From: Candidatus Hydrogenedens sp.
GTDB lineage: Bacteria > Hydrogenedentota > Hydrogenedentia > Hydrogenedentales > Hydrogenedentaceae
NCBI GenBank assembly: GCA_035378955.1
Contig: DAOSUS010000083.1
Coordinates: 1-13,434 of the forward strand
Direction: 5' to 3'
Length of the DNA: 13,434 nt
The notes beneath the pieces are model-generated. The model saw only the letters and a program-made list of their open reading frames with translations, was not told the DNA's origin and searched no databases. Positions 6,742-13,434 of the stretch are shown here, piece after piece. Numbering within the stretch: the stretch's first letter is position 1; every line of letters begins with the position of its first letter. The translations under genes and the position numbers were made by a program.

Positions 6742-8106
6742 ATGAAAAAAAATGAGATAACACGAAGAGCATTTCTTGCCGTTACTACATGCACAGCAAT
6801 GGGTAGTGTTTTCGCACAGAACAAACCCAATACTGCAAAAGTGGTTCCCCGCAAACTTTCGCCAAATGAAAAATTAAATTTGGCAGGTATCGGTATAGGA
6901 GGTAAAGGGAGAGAAGATATTCTTTCTTGTTCGCGTGAAAACATTGTTGCCTTATGCGATGTTGACCTTGACTATGCCAGTGAAACTATTAAGAAGGCAC
7001 CTCAGGCAAAGGTTTATCAGGACTTTCGAAAGATGTTTGATGAAATGGGTAAAGATATTGATGCTGTGACTATCTCAACCCCCGACCATTCACATGCAAC
7101 CATCGCTTACACCGCTATGAAATTAGGCAAACATGTTTATGTTCAAAAGCCAATGACCCATACCATAGCCGAAGCAAAACTTCTCCGTAAAACAGCCCAA
7201 GAAATGAAGGTCGCCACGCAAATGGGAAATCAAGGGCACTCTGGTATAGGTGCAAGAGAAGTATGCGAAATGATATGGACGGGTGCTATCGGACAGGTAA
7301 AAGAAGCCCACATCTGGACAGACCGTCCTCGCGATGGTTGGGGACAAGGCACGCCTAATCCATTGCCTGAAGAACCCATTCCACCTTCGATGGATTGGAA
7401 TTTATGGATAGGTCCAGCCCCCATGCGTCCTTACAATCATGGGTATGCCCCTCATAATTGGCGAGGATGGATAGATTTTGGTTGCGGTGCACTTGGGGAT
7501 ATGGGGTGTCATATCATGGACCCTGCATTCTGGGCTCTTAAATTAGATAAAGCCAAAGAAGTTACTATCGAAATTGTTCAAATCGAAGGATACAATACAC
7601 AGACCTATCCCATAAAATCTGTTGTAAAATACCATTTCTCGGAACGGGAGGATATGGGACCTGTAGATGTTTACTGGTATGACAAAGGGAATAAACCTCA
7701 AAAACCTGCAGATATTCCTACACAAGAAACATTGGGAGATGGTGATAATGGCTCTTTATTTATCGGGACAAATGGATACCTTACTGCGGGTGAATATGGT
7801 GGAAAAGCAAGGTTATTACCCGAATCGCGCATGAATGACTACAAAAAGCCTAATCCTATGATTCCTCGTATTAGCGGGTCAAATCATTATCGTAACTGGC
7901 TTGAAGCATGCAAAGGTGGAGAACCTGCCTGCTCGAATTTTGATTATGCCGCGCCACTTACAGAGGTTGTGCTTTTAGGTTGTATTGCTCAAAGATTAAA
8001 TCGAAAAATCACCTATAATATGACGGAAGGAAAATTTGTTGGTGATGATGAAGCTAATGCTATGTTAACGAAACCCTATAGAGAAGGGTGGCCTCTTCCA
8101 GTCTAA
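6742..8106 (+). CDS. Tat-exported Gfo/Idh/MocA-family oxidoreductase
   Basis: This 454-residue NAD(P)-dependent oxidoreductase is related to glucose-fructose oxidoreductase and inositol dehydrogenase and probably acts on a sugar or sugar-like compound. The N-terminus has a twin-arginine signal (TRRAFLAV at 7-14, hydrophobic stretch, likely cleavage after VFA at residue 25), so it is exported folded. A Rossmann motif (AGIGIGGKG at 48-56), the acid-ended strand ALCDVD near 70-75, STPDHSHA at 112-119 and QKPMTHT at 135-141 (family EKP motif) follow. GDMGCHIMDPAFW near 252-264 is typical of the C-terminal substrate domain. The ATG at 6742 is chosen because GGAGGAG ends six bases before it; an in-frame TTG at 6727 lies upstream of that site and would spoil the signal. 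It stands alone between a divergent speD and two terminator hairpins. Confidence 0.87.
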   Translation: MKKNEITRRAFLAVTTCTAMGSVFAQNKPNTAKVVPRKLSPNEKLNLAGIGIGGKGREDILSCSRENIVALCDVDLDYASETIKKAPQAKVYQDFRKMFDEMGKDIDAVTISTPDHSHATIAYTAMKLGKHVYVQKPMTHTIAEAKLLRKTAQEMKVATQMGNQGHSGIGAREVCEMIWTGAIGQVKEAHIWTDRPRDGWGQGTPNPLPEEPIPPSMDWNLWIGPAPMRPYNHGYAPHNWRGWIDFGCGALGDMGCHIMDPAFWALKLDKAKEVTIEIVQIEGYNTQTYPIKSVVKYHFSEREDMGPVDVYWYDKGNKPQKPADIPTQETLGDGDNGSLFIGTNGYLTAGEYGGKARLLPESRMNDYKKPNPMIPRISGSNHYRNWLEACKGGEPACSNFDYAAPLTEVVLLGCIAQRLNRKITYNMTEGKFVGDDEANAMLTKPYREGWPLPV

Positions 8107-8107
8107 C

Positions 8108-8130
8108 AATCCCCGTGGATGGGGATTTTT
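8108..8130 (+). terminator. Rho-independent terminator after the oxidoreductase gene
   Basis: AATCCCC (8108-8114), loop GTGGAT, GGGGATT (8121-8127) forms a seven-pair stem followed directly by a T run (TTTTT in total to 8130). It starts two bases after the stop codon, a classic intrinsic terminator. Confidence 0.85.
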
Positions 8131-8142
8131 CCTATAAATTCT

Positions 8143-8174
8143 GCCGTATATTTGAGAATTCTCAAATATACGGC
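8143..8174. terminator. Perfect 32-bp palindrome, likely bidirectional terminator
   Basis: GCCGTATATTTGAGAA (8143-8158) is followed without spacer by its exact reverse complement (8159-8174). On the + strand TCTTTTTATT follows, which makes a second terminator in tandem. On the - strand it lies 12 bases past the stop of the EamA gene but is followed only by a weak T-rich stretch. It probably ends both converging transcripts. A zero-loop 16-bp-arm palindrome is longer than a terminator needs and could also be a binding site or a dispersed palindromic element. Confidence 0.7.
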
Positions 8175-8185
8175 TCTTTTTATTA

Positions 8186-9109
8186 TTACTCAGGAGATTG
8201 TGTTTTTATATTTGATTGGGTCAATAATACAAGAACGCATCCTAAAAGTAGAACCGCTGTCCCTACCCACTGAATTAAGGATAAATGTTCATTTTTCCAT
8301 AATAACAAAGCAAAAAAATGGGTAATCAATGGATTTAATGTAAGTAAGGTATTGCAAAAGGCAGAACCTAAATGCCATTGAGCATAATGAAAAGATGAAT
8401 GGGCTACTGCGATTGGGAGAAGACCTGAAAACAAGGCTATAAGATGTATAGGAACACTTGCTTGTATTGCTTTCTCAGGAGACCCCAGAAAATAACCTAA
8501 AAGTAACAACCCGATGGTAGTATATATCGAAATAACACCGAACATAGGTATAGGATGAAGTTCCCGTTCCACAGTGTATTTACCATATACACAATAAATA
8601 CCCCATAAAAAGGCGGATAAAAACAAGGCCAAAACAGCACGGTGTAAGTATGGAAATTCATCAATTGCTGAAGGTTTATATATCAATAAAACGGAACCGA
8701 GAATTCCCAAAATAGACCCAATAATAAATCGAGGATTTTTGATTAATGAGCGTTCTTCAGCAAAGACAAGGAATGAAAAAAAAGCAACAATAGGTATTTG
8801 TATCTTTACTAAAATTTGTCCCAAACTTGCAGTAGAGTTATATATCCCTATCGTCCATGCTGACTGCATAACGACATTCGTAATAGATAAAATGAATGTA
8901 GGGATAGGTTTTAAAAACGCCTTTTTGAATGCGTCTCTATAAAACAGAAGGCAATAAGGCACGAGGAAAAGAACGGCTCCGCTATACCTTATCCCTGCCT
9001 GTATAAAAGGGTCATAGGCATCTTGAAGGTATCTAATAAATATCGGCGAAAAAGACCAACCGAGTATGGCTAATGAAAGTGCTATCCCTGCTCTATTTTT
9101 TTGAGACAT
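8186..9109 (-). CDS. EamA/DMT-superfamily transporter
   Basis: This 307-residue integral membrane protein has about ten hydrophobic segments arranged as two EamA repeats, the architecture of RhaT/YdcZ-like drug/metabolite transporters in the inner membrane. The first repeat includes LAILGWSFSPIFIRYL near residue 13 and GIYNSTASLGQILVKIQIPIV near 88-108. The second includes LFLSAFLWGIYCVYGKY near 166-182 and a closing WVGTAVLLLGCVLVLL near 282-297. The substrate cannot be read from the sequence; relatives export amino acids, nucleotides or sugars. It starts 65 bases after the leuB-like gene on the same strand, so co-transcription is likely. That would fit an amino-acid or metabolite exporter but proves nothing. 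The ribosome binding site is weak (GGTGA, or GGA closer to the ATG). Confidence 0.85.
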   Translation of the reverse strand: MSQKNRAGIALSLAILGWSFSPIFIRYLQDAYDPFIQAGIRYSGAVLFLVPYCLLFYRDAFKKAFLKPIPTFILSITNVVMQSAWTIGIYNSTASLGQILVKIQIPIVAFFSFLVFAEERSLIKNPRFIIGSILGILGSVLLIYKPSAIDEFPYLHRAVLALFLSAFLWGIYCVYGKYTVERELHPIPMFGVISIYTTIGLLLLGYFLGSPEKAIQASVPIHLIALFSGLLPIAVAHSSFHYAQWHLGSAFCNTLLTLNPLITHFFALLLWKNEHLSLIQWVGTAVLLLGCVLVLLTQSNIKTQSPE

Positions 9110-9174
9110 AGAAATTCCATATCACCTTCAAATTATGCCCCCTATTTTACTTTCCTGTCTATAACTAATCAAAT

Positions 9175-10254
9175 TTATATCTTTGCTACATAATCTGCAA
9201 TAGCATCACCAATTTTGGTTGTTGACCAACCTGATTCTTTTATTTCCTTTGCAGATAAACCTGGCAATACTTTGGATTCGAAAAACTTTATAACTGCTTG
9301 TTCAAGTATCTCTGCCCCTTTACTCTCACCAATGTGGTCTAATAACATCTGACCGGCTAATATACAAGCAATCGGATTAATAATATTCATTCCCGTATAT
9401 TTGGGAGCACTTCCTCCTATCGGCTCGAACATGGACACCCCCTCCGGATTAATATTTCCACCTGCGGCAACACCCATACCTCCCTGTATCATAGCACCCA
9501 AATCAGTAATAATATCACCAAACATATTATCGGTAACAAGCACATCAAACCATTCTGGATTTTTAACCATCCACATAGTTGTTGCATCTACATGAGCATA
9601 ATCACGGGTAATATCCGGGTATTCTTTTGCTCCCATCTCATGAAATGCTCGTTCCCACAAATCGAAAACGAATGTCAACACATTGGTTTTTCCAACCAGC
9701 GTTAATTTTTTATCTTTATTCCGTTTTCGTGTCAATTCAAATGCATATTTTAAACAACGGTCAACTTCAAAACGCGTATAAACACTCTCCTGAATGGCTA
9801 CTTCGTGGGGTGTTCCCTTCTTTTGAAATCCTCCGCATCCTGTATATAGCCCACCTGTATTTTCACGAACAACAACGAAGTCAATTTCCTTGGGTCCTTT
9901 GTCTTTTATAGGAGTATAAACATTAGGATACAATTTCACTGGACGAAGATTGATATATTGGTCTAATTCAAAACGCAAACGGAGCAAAATTCCTTTTTCC
10001 AGAATACCCGGCTTCACATCTGGGTGTCCTATGGCTCCTAAATAAATGGCATCAAACTTTTTTAATTCATCTACTGCCGAATCTGGGAGAATTTCTCCTG
10101 TTTTCAAATAGCGGTCACCACCAAAATCGTATTCTACTGTATCTAATGAAAATCCCAACTTCTGTGCTACGGCATTTAATACTTTTACACCTTCTTTTAT
10201 CACTTCAGGACCCGTTCCATCACCTGGTAATAAAGCAATACGATAAGTCGTCAT
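9175..10254 (-). CDS. leuB: 3-isopropylmalate dehydrogenase-like beta-decarboxylating dehydrogenase
   Basis: This 359-residue cytoplasmic enzyme belongs to the isocitrate/isopropylmalate dehydrogenase family. As LeuB it would oxidise and decarboxylate 3-isopropylmalate in leucine synthesis. LLPGDGTGPEV opens the protein. Substrate-site arginines R94 and R104 (LRLRFELDQYINLRP) and R130 (VVRENTGGLYTG), Tyr137, Lys189 (VGKTNVL) and the metal aspartates D223, D247 and D251 line up with the Thermus LeuB set. The substrate helix lacks the serine typical of isocitrate dehydrogenase. The cofactor loop reads EPIGGSAPKYTG: Lys-Tyr (285-286) where NAD-type LeuB has Asp-Ile, as in NADP-dependent isocitrate dehydrogenase. 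The start at 10254 has GGGAG seven bases upstream; a 17-residue upstream extension (to 10305) is unlike the family. No leuA, leuC or leuD is in view, so another 2-hydroxyacid role (for example tartrate or homoisocitrate) remains possible. Confidence 0.82.
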   Translation of the reverse strand: MTTYRIALLPGDGTGPEVIKEGVKVLNAVAQKLGFSLDTVEYDFGGDRYLKTGEILPDSAVDELKKFDAIYLGAIGHPDVKPGILEKGILLRLRFELDQYINLRPVKLYPNVYTPIKDKGPKEIDFVVVRENTGGLYTGCGGFQKKGTPHEVAIQESVYTRFEVDRCLKYAFELTRKRNKDKKLTLVGKTNVLTFVFDLWERAFHEMGAKEYPDITRDYAHVDATTMWMVKNPEWFDVLVTDNMFGDIITDLGAMIQGGMGVAAGGNINPEGVSMFEPIGGSAPKYTGMNIINPIACILAGQMLLDHIGESKGAEILEQAVIKFFESKVLPGLSAKEIKESGWSTTKIGDAIADYVAKI

Positions 10255-10329
10255 AAATAATCTCCCATAGGTTAAGATTTTAATAACAAAACTCAATAAA
10301 TTCAATGATTGTAAAAATTTTAAGCCCTT

Positions 10330-10338
10330 ATTATAACA
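10330..10338 (-). promoter_or_regulatory. Candidate extended -10 promoter of leuB
   Basis: Read on the - strand, TGTTATAAT is a perfect TATAAT preceded by TGT, the extended -10 form. It lies about 75 bases before the leuB ATG. Seventeen bases further upstream is TGTTTT, a poor -35, which is acceptable for an extended -10 promoter. Confidence 0.5.
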
Positions 10339-10370
10339 AAAATAATATCAGAAAAACACCTCATTAGGAT

Positions 10371-10457
10371 AAACCACAGAAGACACCAAGGTAATTTCAA
10401 ACAAAGGGTACAGAGAAGATGCGGTCAAAACATGTTTCACCCTATCTGTGTAAAGCC
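10371..10457. repeat. Degenerate ACCACAGA...-type intergenic repeat
   Basis: The block begins ACCACAGAAGACACCAAGG, continues with GTACAGAGAAGATG and ends with ATCTGTGTAAAG. CACAGA near the left end and TCTGTG near the right end are inverted complements about 76 bases apart. Such purine-rich ACCACAGA/GACACAGAG strings are familiar as dispersed intergenic repeats in several bacterial phyla. Its G+C is higher than that of the flanking DNA. Only one copy is in the window, so the repeat status is inferred from resemblance. Confidence 0.4.
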
Positions 10458-10625
10458 TTTATCTCCTTTTCTTGTTCATTCCTATTTTTTATGTTTTTAA
10501 TGGTTCTACCTATGTAGTATAGGTGTTCAAATAATGTTTTTTGATTATTTGTTTGTAATTCTTCGTTTTATTTAATAATCTATATACAAAATTTTTTTAT
10601 TTAAAAACTTTTTTATTATGATATA

Positions 10626-10634
10626 TGTTAAAAT
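10626..10634 (+). promoter_or_regulatory. Candidate extended -10 promoter of the HD-GYP gene
   Basis: TGTTAAAAT reads as TGT plus TAAAAT, an extended -10 form, 49 bases before the ATG at 10684. The surroundings are almost pure A/T, so chance matches are common. Confidence 0.35.
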
Positions 10635-10683
10635 ATAAAAAATATGTTTTGTTATTCACAAAGGATAGTAAAAGGGAAGTACA

Positions 10684-11682
10684 ATGGAAGGTGAGCAAAA
10701 AAAAGCAGAGGGAATTACCGATTTAGAAAAAGATTACTTCCCAATCCCTATTTCTCTATTACAAATAGATAAGATAGTAAGTTTCGATTTATATTTACGA
10801 ATCAACGCCAATAAGGAACCTGTACTTTATCGTTCAAAGAGTTTACCTATTTCTGAAAATGATATAGTTCGATTAAAGGAAAAAGGTATTGAAATATTAT
10901 ATGTTCACTCTGAAAACAAACGGGAATACAAACGCTATCTTGAAACAAACTTAAGGGATATTCTATCGGATAAAAATGTTGCCGTTCAGAAACGGACAGA
11001 GGTTCTTTATACAGTTACAACACAGGCAGTTAAGGAAATGTTAGATGACCCTCGCAGCGGTGAACTTTTGCCTCGCTCTCGTAATTTAGTTGAAAATACT
11101 TTAGATTTTATATTCCATGAGCCCACTGCCTTCCAATGTATGCTGAAAGTCACGAATTTTGATTATTACACACATACCCATTCCGTTAATGTAGGGATTT
11201 TCAGTGTATTTCTTACAAAGGAAATTAATTTTCCCGAAAATGAATTGCTCCGTTTTGGTATGGCTTCTTTATTGCATGATATCGGCAAATGTCGAGTAGA
11301 CCCTAAGATTGTAAATTTTCCTGGGAAATTATCTGAAGAGCAGTTCGAACAAATGAAAAAACATCCGGAATATGGCTACGAAATTTTAACGAAAGAACAG
11401 GGATTAAAAGACGAGTTACAATTGGATGTAGTTCTACATCACCATGAAAAATTAACCGGGAATGGCTACCCCCATAAATTAAAAGGTAATGAAATTAGTA
11501 TTTATGCACGAGTATCTGCAATAGCTGATATTTTTGACGCATTAACTACTCGACGGAGCTATAAAAATGCTTTCTCCTCATTTGACGCATTAAAACTCAT
11601 GAAAGATAAAATGAGTGATGAATTAGACCAACAAATATTCAAAAAATTTATCCTTTTAATGAGTGAAAAGAAACAAACATAA
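10684..11682 (+). CDS. HD-GYP domain protein, probable cyclic-di-GMP phosphodiesterase
   Basis: This 332-residue protein has an N-terminal region of about 90 residues (YFPIPISLLQIDKIVSFDLYL at 18-38, ending in a GIEILYVHS strand at 68-76) like the small domain found before many HD-GYP modules, then a helical linker. The HD-GYP domain covers about 160-330: HTHS (H164, H166), LLHDIGK (H198, D199), HHHEKLTGNGYP (H252-H254, G261-Y262-P263) and SAIADIFDALTT with D282. All metal-site residues of the active family are present, so hydrolysis of cyclic di-GMP is likely. There is no receiver or membrane domain, so the input signal is unknown. GGGAAG precedes the ATG. The gene stands alone: leuB diverges upstream and a shared terminator lies downstream. 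No GGDEF partner is in view. Confidence 0.9.
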   Translation: MEGEQKKAEGITDLEKDYFPIPISLLQIDKIVSFDLYLRINANKEPVLYRSKSLPISENDIVRLKEKGIEILYVHSENKREYKRYLETNLRDILSDKNVAVQKRTEVLYTVTTQAVKEMLDDPRSGELLPRSRNLVENTLDFIFHEPTAFQCMLKVTNFDYYTHTHSVNVGIFSVFLTKEINFPENELLRFGMASLLHDIGKCRVDPKIVNFPGKLSEEQFEQMKKHPEYGYEILTKEQGLKDELQLDVVLHHHEKLTGNGYPHKLKGNEISIYARVSAIADIFDALTTRRSYKNAFSSFDALKLMKDKMSDELDQQIFKKFILLMSEKKQT

Positions 11683-11729
11683 ATTCATTGCAATCAACTA
11701 ACAACTTAAAAATTTCTCAAAAAAGAATA

Positions 11730-11757
11730 AGGACAGGTCTCTTTTAGAACCTGTCCT
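11730..11757. terminator. Bidirectional terminator between converging genes
   Basis: AGGACAGGT (11730-11738) and ACCTGTCCT (11749-11757) form a nine-pair perfect stem around a ten-base loop. On the - strand it is followed by TATTCTTTTTT, and on the + strand by AAAATTTTTA. It sits 47 bases after the HD-GYP stop and about 40 bases past the stop of the converging isomerase-like gene, so it probably serves both. Confidence 0.82.
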
Positions 11758-11797
11758 AAAATTTTTATTAGATACAAACTATCTATTTTTTTGTCTA

Positions 11798-13396
11798 TTA
11801 CTTTTTAAATCTTGAACGCACATCTCCGGCAACACGCGTTGAAATACCTAAGTAACGGCAAGTCGCAATAAGTTCTGTTAGCACATCGCCATACCCAATG
11901 ACGATATGATTGGACATGTGCGATGCCATGAGTTGGTCACGGTCATAACCCGGTATATGCACATTGGCAATAGGCCATTGCGGTGTTGTTTTATTCAGCC
12001 TATCCTGTAATTCTTCCTTTGGTACTTCAACTACTTCACCCAGTCCACAATCCATACCTAATTTACCACCTGCTTCATAGGCACGCGCCCATGTAATAAC
12101 ACCGGGTTTAGACACACCGGAGCAAGTTCCACCACCTAACGGGAAATACATCGGCGGTTGGCGATATACCTTGGTATTTTTCCATCCACCGAAGTGAGCA
12201 GGAGGAGCACCGCCGGAAATCAAGAATACCCACAGAAATTTCCCTTCAAAGTCTCTCCCCCAACGGACATCATGCAAAGTAGTTTCGGGCGGCATCTTTT
12301 TGCGGGAGTAAATCTCACATAACAATAATTGTGGAATACCTGCACCCATATCCCCTTCATTAAAATGAACTATGGGTTGTCCATCACGAATAATCTTTTT
12401 TGTTTCCGGGTCTCTTACCGGGGGACGGTCTGAGTTATTCAACATTCCTTCGACCAAATCTGAAGCAGGACAGCAACGCACCAATCCATACTGATAGGGA
12501 ATACCTATGGCACTTAATCCATATCGGGCTACCATTCGCACAGCGGAACTATACATTTTCATCTGCGAAAGGACCTGGTCATATACCAAATCAGTAAATT
12601 TGTTCGTTCCCCAATCGAACCATGTTCCTTTCTTCACCAGCCAATCCAGATGTTTTTGTGCCTCTTCATCGCTCACAAGATTCATTTCTGCTAACAAATC
12701 GGATTGGTTTAAATATTCAATAGGTAAACCGACAGCACCTAACTTTGCCGGGTCCATAACGGCATTGAGCATACCCATACAACCCGGGTCAAACTGTCCC
12801 ATAATACGCCGATTTCTTAAAATATCCTCGGCTAATTTCTTCCCAAATTGTTCAGCACTCGGAGGCAGATTTAGTTTTTCTGCATCGGTAAGATGGCTTA
12901 AGTCATGCACAACCTTACCGGTATCTAACCATTCCTTTAATTTTTTCATAAATACCGGGTCATCTGAAAATGTCTCACTCCATAAACGCGAATGTGCCAC
13001 ATTTAAGCGGTCTAAAGTCGCTGAATGATTTAATAACGCCACCAGCCCGGGCCATGTGCCATCGAAATTTGCCAGTAAAAGCACAGGTCCTCGATGTGTT
13101 TGTAAAGGACCCGAAACATGGTGAGAATAAGCCCAGATATTTAAAACAACAATTACAGGGGCGTCCGATTCCATTTGAGAAAAAACCTGAACCCCCTCAC
13201 ACTGTTTGGTAATAAAGCCGTGTTTCTTTTTGGCATCATATTTTGGCAGTACTTGGGTATCATATCCTAATTTTTTCAATGCCTTTTGTAGTAAATCCAG
13301 TGTTTTCTCCTGCATAGGCCAACCGACACGACACGCTGTATCTCGAAAATCACCATTATTTACAAGATAAACAACCTTATTTTTAGATGTAGCCAT
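11798..13396 (-). CDS. Divergent L-fucose isomerase-like protein
   Basis: This 532-residue cytoplasmic protein looks like a remote member of the fucose/arabinose isomerase superfamily. N-terminal alternating strands and helices (KVVYLVNNGDFRD at 7-19, APVIVVLNIWAYSHHVSG at 79-96, RGPVLLLANFDGTWPG at 102-117) resemble the family's Rossmann-like domains. In the second half, HFNEGDMGAGI (E347, D349) resembles the ENDSLNG metal segment of E. coli FucI, and SGGAPPAHFGGW (H401) could supply the histidine ligand. Near the end is SHMSNHIVIGYGD (493-504). No clear second glutamate ligand could be assigned. AAGGAG lies seven bases before the ATG. The gene is distinct from the 470-residue isomerase at 1192, and the two do not look like recent duplicates. 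Substrate is unknown; the upstream neighbour is outside the window. Confidence 0.68.
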   Translation of the reverse strand: MATSKNKVVYLVNNGDFRDTACRVGWPMQEKTLDLLQKALKKLGYDTQVLPKYDAKKKHGFITKQCEGVQVFSQMESDAPVIVVLNIWAYSHHVSGPLQTHRGPVLLLANFDGTWPGLVALLNHSATLDRLNVAHSRLWSETFSDDPVFMKKLKEWLDTGKVVHDLSHLTDAEKLNLPPSAEQFGKKLAEDILRNRRIMGQFDPGCMGMLNAVMDPAKLGAVGLPIEYLNQSDLLAEMNLVSDEEAQKHLDWLVKKGTWFDWGTNKFTDLVYDQVLSQMKMYSSAVRMVARYGLSAIGIPYQYGLVRCCPASDLVEGMLNNSDRPPVRDPETKKIIRDGQPIVHFNEGDMGAGIPQLLLCEIYSRKKMPPETTLHDVRWGRDFEGKFLWVFLISGGAPPAHFGGWKNTKVYRQPPMYFPLGGGTCSGVSKPGVITWARAYEAGGKLGMDCGLGEVVEVPKEELQDRLNKTTPQWPIANVHIPGYDRDQLMASHMSNHIVIGYGDVLTELIATCRYLGISTRVAGDVRSRFKK

Positions 13397-13434
13397 ATCT
13401 TTACTCCTTATGTTTTCTTTGTTTACACCATTAA

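Larger units (their letters stand above)
10255..10683. other. Divergent intergenic region between leuB and the HD-GYP gene
   Basis: This 429-base stretch has no gene that I can support. It holds the candidate promoters of both flanking genes, a repeat-like block at 10371-10457 and AT-rich filler with T tracts. No leader peptide rich in leucine codons or attenuator was seen upstream of leuB. Confidence 0.6.

Noticed and set aside
10255..10305. N-terminal extension of LeuB to 10305
   Set aside because: The extra 17 residues are unlike the family and a good Shine-Dalgarno lies just before the ATG at 10254.
12507..13028. 173-residue open frame on the + strand inside the second isomerase-like gene
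   Set aside because: No domain or ribosome binding site; it lies wholly opposite a well supported coding gene.
1..13434. CRISPR array, insertion sequence or prophage
   Set aside because: No regularly spaced repeats, transposase, integrase or phage structural genes are visible on either strand.

Overview
The window is a stretch of an AT-rich bacterial chromosome (coding DNA looks near 40% G+C, the long intergenic regions much lower). Nothing in it looks like phage, plasmid or CRISPR. The features that hint at lineage are a Tat-exported Gfo/Idh/MocA oxidoreductase, two divergent fucose/arabinose-isomerase-like proteins, a secreted beta-propeller glycosidase-like protein and a bacterial deoxyhypusine-synthase homologue. 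This mix is common in PVC-type and Hydrogenedentota-like saccharolytic bacteria. That placement is inference only; there is no rRNA or other marker here to settle it.

Layout. (1) 2-3610, + strand: a probable carbohydrate module made of a 5'-truncated beta-propeller glycosidase-like protein, a FucI/AraA-like sugar isomerase and an RbsC-type ABC sugar permease. (2) 3622-6241, - strand: a polyamine module read in the order speD (AdoMet decarboxylase, TTG start), deoxyhypusine-synthase-like enzyme, speB (agmatinase-family ureohydrolase). The last two genes are 17 bases apart including the stop-to-start interval and its ribosome binding site. (3) 6242-6741: a divergent intergenic region with a GC-rich, hairpin-forming island directly upstream of speD, a hairpin over the speD Shine-Dalgarno sequence, and then about 330 bases of extreme AT-rich DNA. 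(4) 6742-8106, +: a Tat-signal Gfo/Idh/MocA oxidoreductase followed by two terminator-like hairpins, one of them a perfect 32-bp palindrome. (5) 8186-10254, -: leuB-like dehydrogenase followed by an EamA/DMT transporter. (6) 10255-10683: a divergent intergenic region with candidate extended -10 promoters and a degenerate repeat-like block. (7) 10684-11682, +: HD-GYP phosphodiesterase. (8) a hairpin terminator at 11730-11757 shared by converging genes, then 11798-13396, -: a second, more divergent fucose-isomerase-like protein.

How the genes may work together. The 1-3.6 kb module could release, import and isomerise a deoxy- or pentose sugar, but no binding protein or ATPase for the permease is in view. 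The polyamine module supplies decarboxylated AdoMet (SpeD), hydrolyses a guanidino-amine (SpeB) and transfers an aminobutyl group from spermidine (DHS-like). The aminopropyltransferase and arginine decarboxylase needed to complete a standard route are absent from the window. The most notable candidate for something undescribed is the structured leader of speD (6248-6385). It combines a GC-rich folded block with a hairpin that covers the ribosome binding site, and I cannot match it to a known riboswitch class.
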